A stretch of 64,000 nucleotides of DNA, taken from positions 3,100,001 to 3,164,000 of the forward strand of contig NC_064652.1 in NCBI RefSeq assembly GCF_001723175.1. The letters are read 5' to 3'. The DNA is from Penicillium oxalicum (Eukaryota; Ascomycota; Eurotiomycetes; Eurotiales; Aspergillaceae). The stretch's first letter is position 1. Every line of letters begins with the position of its first letter. The notes beneath the pieces were generated by a model. The model was not told where the DNA came from, made no database searches, and saw nothing but the letters and a program-made list of their open reading frames with translations. Positions 33,003 to 43,606 of the stretch are shown here, piece after piece. A program made the position numbers and the translations under genes.

Positions 33003-34964
33003 CTATCGCGACCGCGACCGCCACTTCCAAAATTTCCAGCTTGAAATACCGGTGGACCCATCGCGTTGGTAGATGCGCCAATAGTACACAGGAACACCCG
33101 TGATGATGAATGCGACCACGATGAGGGTCTGAAGCGGTTCGGCAATCACCGCGCGACTGAGGAGGAACAAGCTGACGCAGCAAAAAATGATTGGAGTCGT
33201 AATCCAGGTGCGGTAAGGCCTTTCGAGACGGGGTTCGCGAATGCGCAGAACAATCAACCCTAACACTGTCACGAAGTAAAAGGTATATCCGGCAACGCCG
33301 TAGAATGTAACGAGGGTGCTGAACTCTCCAACGCAGATGTAAACCATGACCAAGGCAGCATTCAAGGCCATGGCATTGATCGGTGTAAAGCCCAGGCCTG
33401 TCTCGTCGCCGAATACGCGAGATAGAGACCGTCGGGCCCATGAGCGTCGACGGAGACGGCTGCCAGCAGGGGGGGCTGGCGTTGATGAGTTGCCCAGACC
33501 AATCCGGGAAAAGAAAGAGGGCAAGTAGCCTTCTTTGGCTGCGGCGTAGACAAGGCGGCCGCTGGTGAAAGTTGTAGCATTCAGGGCACCGAAGCAGCTG
33601 GCTCCCACCACGAGTGCAAGAACAAGAGCACCAACGGGGCCAAAGACCTTGCGGCCGAACTGCACAGCGATGGTGTTGCTGGCTTCGATGGTTTCATGGG
33701 GGAGGACAAGGAAGTAAGAGACATTGGCCATCAGATAGCAAAGAATGACCAGTGGCATCGCCGTGTGAATGACCCTTGGGAGATCCCTATTGGGATTCTT
33801 GAATTCGCCGGTAACATAGTTGGTCTATTTCGAAAAAAAAAAAAAAAAAAGAAAGTCAGTATGAAAGGAGAGTAACCTTGCGTCCACAAGAGAGAAAGAG
33901 AGAGAGAGAAAGAAGTCGAGGGGATTGCGCACATTGTCCCATCCATCAAAAGCCCAAAGTCCAGCGTACAGCGCCACGGCGAAATCCGAAATCTCGGTAT
34001 TTGTTCCTTCGAACCAACCATGCGTCTTCCATTCCTGATTGGCAGCTCCCTTGGCCGAGAATCCTGTGATGGCGACCACGATACCAGTGATCGTCACACC
34101 CAACAGTGCCACGAATTTGAAAAACATGAAGAGATCACCAATGCGAGTGGCAATCTTCGTGGAGATGCAGTTGAACAAAGTGACCACGATCATGCCTCCG
34201 AGTGCGACGCCCTTGTTGATCCATGGGTTGACGTGTTCCACGTCAGCCCCCACAAACGCACGCACAATATACTCGCCAAAGATAATCGAGATGATGGCCG
34301 CTGAGCCCGGTTTTAGAACCAGAACTGCGCACCACGTAAAAAGAAATCCCGGTAGCTCGCCAAAGATTTTGGACAGATAGACCTGGGACCCGCCATTCAA
34401 GGGGATTGCACCACCCAATTCGGCATAACTTGCAGCTCCAGTCCAAGCCAACAAGCCCGCAATGGCCCACACGATGAGCGCCGCACCAGGTGACCCAGCG
34501 TTGGCGTTGACCTGGGACGGCGAGGAGAAGATACCCGATCCAATAATCAGCCCCACGATCAAAGACAGACCATTTAGATAAGTCAATGTTTTGTTCCGTT
34601 CCAGCGATCCATTTGCGCCTGAGCGATCCAGCGCCGATGGCGTCCCTAACGGCGCATATCCAGTCTGTGTTTGCGACAAGGGAAACAAGTTGCGGCCAAA
34701 GTCAAAAGCGGACGAGACCGAGTATGACCGGAGATGACGCGGGCGACCGGTCTCGAGAAAGACATCTCCTTGTTCGCCAGCGAGCGGATCTTCATCTTCC
34801 AGAGAAAGCTTGCGCGACGAAGAGATTCCGTCTGGCGATGACGAGCGTGAGGAGCCCCCGACGGAAGCGGGCGAAGAGGACGCGAGGGAGGCAAGTTCGA
34901 GTGAATCTCGAGGTGCAGCTAGAGTGCCATTTCGCGGATCGGAGGCGAAGGCACGATTCGACAT
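33003..34964 (-). CDS. L-type amino-acid transporter (APC superfamily)
   Basis: 617 residues from exons 34964-33933 and 33824-33003, joined between AFDGWDN and TNYVTGEFKNPNRDLP, a segment typical of this family. The first ~125 residues are hydrophilic and Ser-rich, a likely regulated cytosolic tail. Then comes the LAT signature GLIIGSGIFSSPSQVNANAG, followed by TGAASYAELGGAIPLNGGSQ and about twelve hydrophobic segments. The C-terminus is short and ends in Arg/Ser repeats. Fungal relatives are annotated as methionine or large neutral amino-acid permeases; the substrate here is undetermined. The intron (33825-33932) has an unusual GTGCGC donor and contains GA repeats and a poly-A run (as read on the plus strand), but the protein join is convincing. 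Confidence 0.9.
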
Positions 34965-35416
34965 ATCTCTTTAAAAGCGTTATCCCCCAAGGTGGGAAAT
35001 CGAAAGATCGAATACCGAGAGAAGAATCGTGGTGGGACACGAGGGAGCTGTCAGGTCGAGATGAATGACGAAGTGGAAAATCCGAGGGGTTCTCAAGATG
35101 AGCCAACCAGTCTCTCCATCGCTAGATTGCGAAAAACAAGCACCGGTGTTGTCAGTATTTCCAGGAGTTGCTCAGCGCAAAGGCGACAGAAAGAAAGAAC
35201 TGGTTCGTGTGGATGTCCACAAGCTCCAAGAAAATGATCCAAAAGGCCTCGCCAAGGGGAGGCGGAAGAAGGAGGTGTCGATCATCCAATCGGCAGTTCG
35301 AAAGTGGTCCGACTCAATTTCCCTTTCCCCGCGGTCGTCGACTTTCCGAATGGCGTCTCGTCGGTGATTCTCTTATTCGCCTAATCTTCAAATCTTGAAC
35401 AGTTCATACTCTGCCC
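34965..35416. promoter_or_regulatory. divergent promoter, amino-acid transporter / CYC2
   Basis: About 450 bases between two divergent starts. Short overlapping frames occur but none is convincing. No conserved site is recognised. Confidence 0.5.
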
Positions 35417-36607
35417 ATGAAATCGTCAATACCTGCATTGCGCTGCCGCTGCAGCAGCTCGACTCTGCAGTCGGCCGGTATACGCCCACGCCGCTATGCA
35501 TCTACCACCACCAGGAACTCCTCCTCCTCCGCTTCCTCCCCCTCAAAGCCAACACCTCCACCGACTAGGACTCGCTGGCTAGCAATCGCGTTCGTCAGCG
35601 TTGCAGCTGCCAGTGCAGGCGCCTATCTTCGATCTCAGTCTTCCGATCCTTCCAGTCTTAACCCAGACACCTTCACCAAGTACAGCCTCGTCTCACGAGA
35701 GCCCGTCTCCACCTCGAGCAGTCTGTTCACTCTGCGGCCCAAATACCACAACAGCAGCAACTACGACATCTACGAGGAAGCATGGCGGTCGGGGGTATGG
35801 AGTGTGATGTTCAAGCAACCCCAGCTGCAAATCGGCCGCGAATACACTCCACTGCCGACAACGGCCGCGACCGGGTTGTCGGTCGACGAGGAAAATGAAG
35901 GATACCTGCGGTTCTTCATCCGCAAAGATCCCTTTGGGGAAGTGTCAAGGTATTTGCACACTCTCGAGCCGGGCGCGGATATTGAATTGCGCGGGCCCAA
36001 GATTGAGTGCGCAATCCCGGAGGAAACCCGGGAGATTCTGTTCGTCGCGGGCGGGACAGGAATCGCGCCTGCGTTGCAGGCGGGATATTCGCTGCTCAAT
36101 CGGACAACGAGGGAGAATCGTCCCAAGATCCATATCATCTGGGCTAGTCGATTGAGGGCGGATTGTCTAGGCGGGGTCAGTGATACACCAAAGACTGCGG
36201 CGCAATCATCGGCAAGCCGATCATGGTTCTCGGGTTGGTTCGGTTCGTCATCCAGTGCTGAAAAGGCCGAAGTGGTTGCGACGGCATCTCAGCAGCAAGA
36301 GCCTTCTTTAATCGTGCGGGAACTGGAAGCGCTCAAGTCACAGTATCCCGGGCAGGTAACGGTGGACTACTTCTTGGACGAGGAGAATCGATTTATCGGC
36401 AAGAGTGATCTGGCTCGCTTTATCAAGCCCGTCAGTGGAGGCGAGGACCAGGACATTCGCAAGCTGATTCTGGTCTCTGGCCCTGAGGGTTTCATCAGTT
36501 ATATGGCCGGTCCCAAAGTGTGGGCGCAAGGCACAGAACTTCAGGGTCCTTTGAAGGGGATCATCAAGGAGCTGGATCCTAAAGGTTGGGCGGTTTGGAA
36601 GCTGTAA
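35417..36607 (+). CDS. CYC2: CYC2-like mitochondrial FAD oxidoreductase (cytochrome c biogenesis)
   Basis: Intronless, 396 residues. The N-terminus is Ser/Arg-rich without acidic residues, as in a mitochondrial presequence. One membrane segment follows (about 54-70, LAIAFVSVAAASAGAYL). The rest is a ferredoxin-reductase-type module: YSLVSREPVS at the start of the FAD domain, LRFFIRKDPFGEVSRYLHTL, the block around ADIELRGP, then the nucleotide-binding stretch EILFVAGGTGIAPALQAGYS and a C-terminal LILVSGPEGFISYMAGP. In yeast Cyc2 is a flavoprotein of the inner membrane that supports heme attachment to cytochrome c by reducing heme. The family match is good along the whole length. A Ser/Ala-rich insert near residues 255-290 is likely a loop. 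Confidence 0.88.
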   Translation: MKSSIPALRCRCSSSTLQSAGIRPRRYASTTTRNSSSSASSPSKPTPPPTRTRWLAIAFVSVAAASAGAYLRSQSSDPSSLNPDTFTKYSLVSREPVSTSSSLFTLRPKYHNSSNYDIYEEAWRSGVWSVMFKQPQLQIGREYTPLPTTAATGLSVDEENEGYLRFFIRKDPFGEVSRYLHTLEPGADIELRGPKIECAIPEETREILFVAGGTGIAPALQAGYSLLNRTTRENRPKIHIIWASRLRADCLGGVSDTPKTAAQSSASRSWFSGWFGSSSSAEKAEVVATASQQQEPSLIVRELEALKSQYPGQVTVDYFLDEENRFIGKSDLARFIKPVSGGEDQDIRKLILVSGPEGFISYMAGPKVWAQGTELQGPLKGIIKELDPKGWAVWKL

Positions 36608-36886
36608 AACAACAATTTCCGGCACATGAAATATTCTATTTGGGGAATCATGTGTATCATATTATACGTTTCGCTAACATATACCGACTCTAAACAATGG
36701 AGCGTATTGATAACAACAGTCGTGTGAGAAGGGCACGTAAGTCTGAAATTGCCACTGCTCACATCAATTGGGAAAGCCTCTGATACTAGAAAGTCCGCCC
36801 TGACTGAATAATCTCTTTTTTTGGCTGTCTCAGCTCATAAAGTCACTTTTGAGAGAAAGTTCATGGTTTGGGGGCCCTCGAGCCGA

Positions 36887-38307
36887 TCACTGCTCTGCAG
36901 CAAAGTTTTCCAGGTACTCGACCAGCTTTTGAACGTTTTCGAGGGGCACAGCATTGTAGTTGCTCGCACGCATACCACCAACGCTGCGATGGCCCTTCAG
37001 ACCCTGGAGCGAACGCTTCTCAGCACCAGCAATGAACTCTTTCTCCTTGGCATCGTCCCCGCCACAGACACGGAAACAGATGTTCATGCGGCTACGGACG
37101 GCCTTGTCAGGAACGACCTGATAGACCTGGGGGTATTTGTCCAAGGCGCCATAGATGAGTCCCGCCTTTTGGTCGGCAATCTTCTCCTGACCGCCAACCT
37201 TCTGGGCACCGAAGGTGTCTACGAGATCACCCATCACCTTGCCAGCAACCCAGAGGTTGAAGATGGGGAGGGTGTTGTAGAGGGAATTGTTTTTGGCGAT
37301 GGTGGCATAGTCGAGCACAACGGGCCCAGGAAGACCTCCAATGTTCAGTCGGTGCAGCAAAGCCGGAGGAGGCGTGGCAGTCTGTGGGGGCAAAAGATCT
37401 TTGCGAACAATGACAATGGTGATACCAGTGACACCGATGTTTTTCTGGGCACCGCCCTGTAGTCACAATCATTAGTCTTGCATGCAAAAAAGAAAATAAA
37501 AAGAAATCGGGGCTCAGAACTCCGGGTAGTGACGAGACTTACGAAAATCACGGCGTACTTGCTGACATCGACCTTTCGGCTGATGAAGTTGGAGCTCATA
37601 TCAGAGACAATTAGGCGCTCGTCCTCAGCATCTTGACCCTGGGGCTCTAGCGCCTTGGGGAATTCCGGGAATTCCACACCATCCACGGTCTCATTGTCGC
37701 ACATATAGACGAAGGCAGAGCCTTTGCCACCATCCCGCTTGGTGGGAGTCAAAGACCAAGTGTCCTCGGCAGGGATTTTGCCAAACTTGCCGCCATTGGC
37801 TTTGCGAGCATCCACCGCAACATTGACATACTTGGAACCGAGCAGCCGGGCAGCTTCCTGAGAGGCCTTGAGGGACCATGATCCCGTCACCAGGTAATCA
37901 AGCTTCAATTCCTCATCAACTTCCTTCTGTAGCCTTTGGAAAACCAATTCATCGATCTTGGTCTTGTCGGCATCCGGGTTGGCCTTGCTCAACTCGGCCT
38001 CTGCCCGGCGACGGCGGCGTTCGATCCAAACTGGGACAAGATTTTGCACAACGGCACTGAATTCGCCACTGCCACCAGCTTGCATAAAGAGGATTTCATA
38101 GTTGTCTGGAATATCAAGGAGAGCAGCAAGATGGGCCTTGGTATCGTCGAGGATCTTGTTCGCGGTGGGGGAGCGATGTGAGATTTCTCCCAGGCCGAGA
38201 CCGGAGTGGTTGAAATTGACAAAGGCCTGGCCGGCAGCCTCGACAACAGGCGTAGGCAGAGGAGCTGGGCCAGCTCCAAAATAAGAGACTTCTTGCCTGG
38301 ACGGCAT
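36887..38307 (-). CDS. SER1: phosphoserine aminotransferase (serine biosynthesis)
   Basis: PLP enzyme converting 3-phosphohydroxypyruvate and glutamate to phosphoserine and 2-oxoglutarate, the second step of serine synthesis from glycolysis. Exons 38307-37543 and 37456-36887 give 444 residues. The splice places the PLP-binding lysine K260 in GGAQKNIGVTG. Other motifs: NFGAGPAPLP-like YFGAGPAPLPTPV at the N-terminus, GLGLGEISHRS, LFMQAGGSGEF, VSDMSSNFISRKVDVSKY, and near the end SLQGLKGHRSVGGMRASNYN. The start at MPSRQEVSYFG removes a hydrophobic leader-like stretch that the open frame would add (to 38388); I regard that as 5' UTR. A near match to the Gcn4 site (TGACTCG, 38500-38506) lies about 190 bases upstream. 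Convergent with CYC2. Confidence 0.95.
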
Positions 38308-40190
38308 TTTGTGCGTAGTTTGAAAGGTGGGATGGGAGGTGTTACAGAAAGGAAAAGGAAGGAGCGGGGAAAGAAAGTGCAAGTACAAAGTGTCGAGTCA
38401 TCGGTGGATCGCGCGGGATTGCGCCGCAATCGAAGTGGGGTCAGCCTTAAAGAGGCATCGAGTGATGTAGTGCAGGTCAATACTGTTGTCACTTGTCAGT
38501 GACTCGATACTTCATCACTATCAACTCCTGATAGATAACAAATAATCCCATTTTTTATTTTTTTTTTCGATTTCTTTGCAGCTTTTCTCCTCGAGGCTAC
38601 TTGGTAAGCTGCCCCAAGCAGCATAGAGGGGAGGTACCATCGCTAGTACCGGTGGAGGGGCATTGGCCAGCCGTGCCTGGCTGCATGTGCCTACGCAAGG
38701 TAGTCGAGAACCTGACAGTCAGCCCATAACACTGGGCGGTCTTTCAAACGCCGTACCACTTCAAATAGTCATCATCATCCACTAAGAGTAAGATGTGCGA
38801 TTTGTTACCGTGATCGGTTGCCCCGTATCAATAGTTTCGATTTAAATCAAAACAGTTCCAGCGTCTATTCTCTCTCTCAGCTGCGCGTCAGACAAGGTCC
38901 ATTGTCCACATGGATTCACAACGAACCAAAAGGCTGTCGGTTCGTCCCAATGTTGCTTGATCTTCTGATCATTGTCTTTACAAGATATGAAGTCCCTTAG
39001 TCAGTGACGGAGACACTTCCTCGTGACGTACCTAAGCTCATGGTTTCGGAAATCATCAACGGGCGGGCTTTACCTAGTAGCCACTGCTAGTTATGTATTC
39101 ATAGCTAGACGCGGGGAAGAAGACAAGGTTCTGATACAGAGCTCAGGGTAGAGAGATACACAGTATCGATCAACTTATCTGGTTGGGTTGAAGGCGCAGA
39201 AAGCCATCTCATCCCTACTGTCTGGAGCTTGAAGGAAGACAGGTCTGCTGGAAGCTGCCCAGCACCTGTGAAGCTATTATTCATTGAATTTGATGTATAT
39301 CGGTCAAAATTCCCACCAAACGGTAGCAAGAGCTGCTGCATATCTTTCGACTTTGCCGGGGACTCTCTTGATCACTATCTAGAAGCTAGCAGACTTCTTT
39401 GATACTAAGGTAAAACATAAGATTCCTGACAAGGCTGCACTTCAAAATGAGCAAGAATGGCATCATTGTTGAGAATGGTTTGTGTTGTTTAGACCTACTT
39501 TTTATGGGATGGGCAGGCCGAGTCAAACAGACTTTTTTAATTGGAGGCCGATGGTTCAAACTGAGTCGCCCACTTGAAAATCCCCTTTTTTTAATCTTTT
39601 TTTCTATATTACCAGATTGGGTATATACAGAGCAATAGTTGTAATGCGCCATATTGTAACAGGACCACAGGCAGTGCTTTGCCTCACGATCGAATACTTC
39701 ATAGTTTGTACTACACTGATAGGATGCGAGGTGATACGATAGGCCTGCATTGTTTTTTTTCTTATACGGGTAATCTGTCCTCGTGAATCAGTTTCGAGGC
39801 CTTTTGCTTCAATCTCGTGAGCATTTTGCGCCCACACAAGAGTGGCGTTGAACTCGGTTTTCTTACCAATGGAGATGGATTCATGTAACTCATTATCAAG
39901 AATCTAGTAAGCCATAGAATTATATATAAATGAAGTGCACATAAGCCAATTGTCTGACACTTTACGCTTCTCCTCGTCTTGGCTCTCTAGAGCTAAACAC
40001 CCGATGTCGGCCTGAAGAGCTTCTGATCACATGATCTAGCAGTGCAGTGGGCGCTCACGTCATCCAGCTTACAGCCAACCAGAATGAAGATGAGTCACCT
40101 CACTCATCCCCCGGCCGCTCATTTGCCGAAAGCCGGGGAAACAATTTCGAGAATCGTCCCAGTTGTCGAGTCAAGGAAACACAGAGCATC
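38308..40190. promoter_or_regulatory. divergent promoter region, SER1 / lysF
   Basis: About 1.9 kb between two amino-acid biosynthesis genes. It contains short frames with no recognisable content, T-rich tracts near 38549-38570 and a Gcn4-type site at 40091. No tRNA-like fold was found by eye. Confidence 0.5.
40091..40097. promoter_or_regulatory. TGAGTCA, Gcn4/CpcA-type site upstream of lysF
   Basis: A perfect TGASTCA element 94 bases before the lysF start. This is the binding sequence of Gcn4/CpcA, which raises transcription of amino-acid biosynthesis genes during starvation. The position and the gene's pathway fit; binding itself is inferred. Confidence 0.55.
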
Positions 40191-42666
40191 ATGACTGTAA
40201 GTTTGAAATCAAACCTTTTGCGCCTCATTCACTTGGCCTGAACTAAATCATCTGTCCAATGCAGTCCAGATTGATGCCGTCGGGCCGCCAGGCCATGCGC
40301 AGCCCTTTCCGATCCTTACGCCGAACCTTTGCGACATCTCGAGCCTTTCTGCAGACCTTCAACTCTCAACAGGGCTTTCATTCTCAGCTGGAGACAATCG
40401 CTCCGGAGATCCTTTCATCTCTGTCCTCCAAGGCTGTGCCACAGACATTGACCGAAAAGATCGTTCAGAAGTACTCTGTCGGACTCGCCAAGGACAAGTA
40501 TGTCCAATCCGGAGACTATGTGACGATTTCTCCCCATCGCTGCATGACCCACGACAACTCATGGCCCGTTGCGTTGAAATTTATGTCAATTGGTGCCTCC
40601 AAGATTCACAATCCTGATCAGATTGTGATGACACTAGACCATGACGTGCAGAACAAGACCGAGAAGAACCTCCAGAAGTACCAGCAGATTGAGGACTTTG
40701 CCAAGCTTCATGGAGTCGAATTCTATCCTGCAGGGTATGTGATATCCATGTATCTGACACGCACAAGCAAATTCTTATAATAATACTCCATCACAGACGA
40801 GGCATTGGTCACCAAATCATGGCTGAAGAGGGCCTGGCCTGGCCGGGAACCCTGTGCGTTGCCTCCGATTCTCACAGCAACCACTACGGTGCGCTCGCCT
40901 GTTTGGGTACACCAATTGTGCGAACGGATGCTGCCAGTGTCTGGAGCACTGGTCAGACTTGGTGGCAGGTGCCCCCAATTGCCAAGATCAACCTGACTGG
41001 TGTGCTCCCCGCCGGCGTTACTGGTAAGGACGTGATTGTGGCCCTTTGCGGTCTTTTCGACAAGGACGATGTCTTGAACCACGCCCTCGAGTTTGCCGGC
41101 TCTGAGGAGACCATGCACAGTCTGCCAATTGACAGCCGTATGACCATTGCCAACATGACCACGGAATGGGGTGCACTTTCGGGCCTATTCCCCATGGACG
41201 ATGTGCTCAAGGGATGGATGAAGGGCAAAGCTACTCTGGCCGCAATGGGCCTGGCTGACGGTCCTTTCAAGAGCACTGCCGCTCAACGTTTCACCCATGA
41301 AGCCATCGAAGAGCTCTTTGCCAACCCGGTGACCGCGGACAAGGGAGCCAAGTACTCCAAGGAACTCTTCCTGGACCTCTCCTCTTTGACCCCATACGTG
41401 GCCGGTCCCAACTCGGTCAAAGTTGCTACTCCCCTGAGTGAGCTGGAGGCCGCTGACATCAAGGTCAACAAGGCTTATCTCGTCTCGTGCACCAATTCTC
41501 GTGCATCAGACATTGCCGCCGCCGCCCGCGTTTTCAAGGAGGCTGCCGAGAAGAACGGTGGCCAGACGCCCAAGATCGCCGAGGGCGTCCAGTTCTACAT
41601 TGCCGCCGCCTCCATTCCCGAGCAGCTGGCTGCCGAGGATGCAGGCGACTGGCAGGTTCTTGTCGATGCAGGTGCCACCGTCCTTCCCGCCGGCTGTGGT
41701 CCTTGTATCGGTCTGGGTGCGGGACTTCTTGAGCCCGGTGAGGTTGGTATCAGCGCCTCGAACCGGAACTTCAAGGGTCGCATGGGCTCAACTGATGCCA
41801 AGGCCTACCTAGGCTCGCCCGAAGTCGTCGCTGCCAGCGCTCTCAGCGGAAAGCTCTCGGGTCCTGGCTGGTACAAGACCCCCGAGGGCTGGACTGGTGT
41901 GAAGCGTGGTGAGGGTGACGGTATTGCCGAGGAAGATCGCATGCTCACCACCGAAGAAGCTCTGGAGAAGCTTCTCGGCCAGCTCGATGACTTGGTGGCG
42001 GATGGCGAGAAGAAGTTTGCTCCCGAGACCGCTACCGAAACCCAGATTGAGCCATCCGAGCCCGAGTCATCAGAGACTGCCTTGACTGACGTTTATCCCG
42101 GGTTCCCGGAGCGCGTATCTGGAGAAATCGTCTTCTGCGACGGAGATAACATCAACACCGACGGTATCTATCCCGGTAAATACACGTATCAAGACAACGT
42201 TCCCGTTGAGACCATGGCCCAAGTCTGCATGTCCAACTACGATACCGAGTTCTCCAGCATTGCCAAGGCAGGCGACATTCTTGTTACCGGCTACAACTTT
42301 GGCTGTGGTTCATCTCGTGAGCAAGCTGCCACCGCCATCCTGGCCAAGGAGATCCCTCTCGTCGTCTCCGGCAGCTTTGGCAACATCTTCTCCCGGAACA
42401 GTATCAACAACGCCCTGATGGGACTGGAAGTGCCTCGTCTGGTCAGCCGTCTGCGCGAAACCTTTACTGATGCCGAGGGCAAGGCTCTGACCCGTCGCAC
42501 GGGCTGGACCTTGACTTGGGACGTACGCCGCAGCCAGATTGAAGTTCAGGAGGGCCCCAACGGTTCCAAGTGGACTCAGAAGGTCGGCGAGCTACCTCCC
42601 AATGTGCAGGAAATCATTGCCAAGGGTGGTTTGGAGAAATGGGTGAAGAATGCCATTGAAGCGTGA
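40191..42666 (+). CDS. lysF: mitochondrial homoaconitase (lysine biosynthesis)
   Basis: Iron-sulfur hydratase of the alpha-aminoadipate pathway, acting between homocitrate and homoisocitrate. Exons 40191-40196, 40265-40734 and 40797-42666 give 781 residues. The N-terminus ([20 protein letters not shown]...) is basic and Ser-rich, as in a mitochondrial presequence. The second splice restores [18 protein letters not shown]. The cluster ligands are C390 (SCTNSR) and C459/C462 ([12 protein letters not shown]). The swivel domain shows [18 protein letters not shown] and [13 protein letters not shown]; the [12 protein letters not shown] wording separates it from citrate aconitase and matches fungal LysF/Lys4. 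A Glu/Thr/Pro-rich linker joins the two halves. The first exon has only six coding bases. An unspliced alternative ATG at 40259 would give MQSRLMPSG and an otherwise identical protein. Confidence 0.94.
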
Positions 42667-43606
42667 ATCTGCCGAGGAAGAAGAACAAAGTGAAGACGCT
42701 CCTTGACCTACTGCAAATATAATCTGCGGTAGAACCCAGCGCTGAAATCACACACACAAAAAAAAAAGAAAAGAACAGGAGAAAGAAATTGTGTTTGGCG
42801 TTTCTTTTCGTCGTGATACCCGAGCTTTGGTTTGAGAGAAGAAAAAAATTAGATGCCTGCGCGGATCTACGTTAGAGATGTGAGATAGACAGAATCCAAT
42901 TTGTGTATGAGTACGGTGCCAATGAAAATGTTCTGTATCATGTAAGTGAGATTGATTTGCGATGCATCCTTGAATTCTGGTGTGCAAGAAAGGCCCCAGT
43001 CTGTGATGTCTGCCTGATATGGATGTAGTAACTGATCGTCGATGATTCAATTTGTATTTACGGTGTCGGCGTCTAGGGTCCAAATTAGAAGACTATCAGA
43101 AGAAATGGCGTGCCCGGGTCTAGTCATCGAGAATTGCCCAACCAGGTAGTCTCAATATCAATAAGCAGGGAAGATGGATCCAGTATACTACACATCAAAT
43201 CTAGTAACAGTTAGTCCTAGGGACTCATAGGAGTCCGGTAGATCGTGGGTAGTGGGGAGTAGGTACTAGGTAGGTATAAAGTGTGGTACAGTACTTGTGG
43301 ATTCAACTGAACAGGTAGTACATATTCGTCCTACTATTGATATACGTAGTCAGGCCAACACGGCTTATCCAATGGATTCGTTGGAAGCCATGCATGAGCC
43401 CGTGGAGTTTGTATTCACATTTGAGGGTCCCTTCCAAGTTTTTATCCAGTCAATTCATCCAAAATTATGGCCTAGCCAAGATGACCACCGCTCAGACTAC
43501 CATCATACCTCGCTTTGTGTTCAAGGGAACTCTCAACAATGGAGCAAAAGAGTCATAATTTCTCGCGATCTCCACTCGCCAGCCTCAGTCTTCATCAAAT
43601 CCCATA
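42667..43606. other. intergenic between convergent genes
   Basis: About 940 bases. It has an A-rich tract just after lysF and AT-rich sequence with GTAGGTA words near 43190-43290. No convincing gene: the frame at 43297-43629 has no motif and overlaps the next gene's end. Confidence 0.5.
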
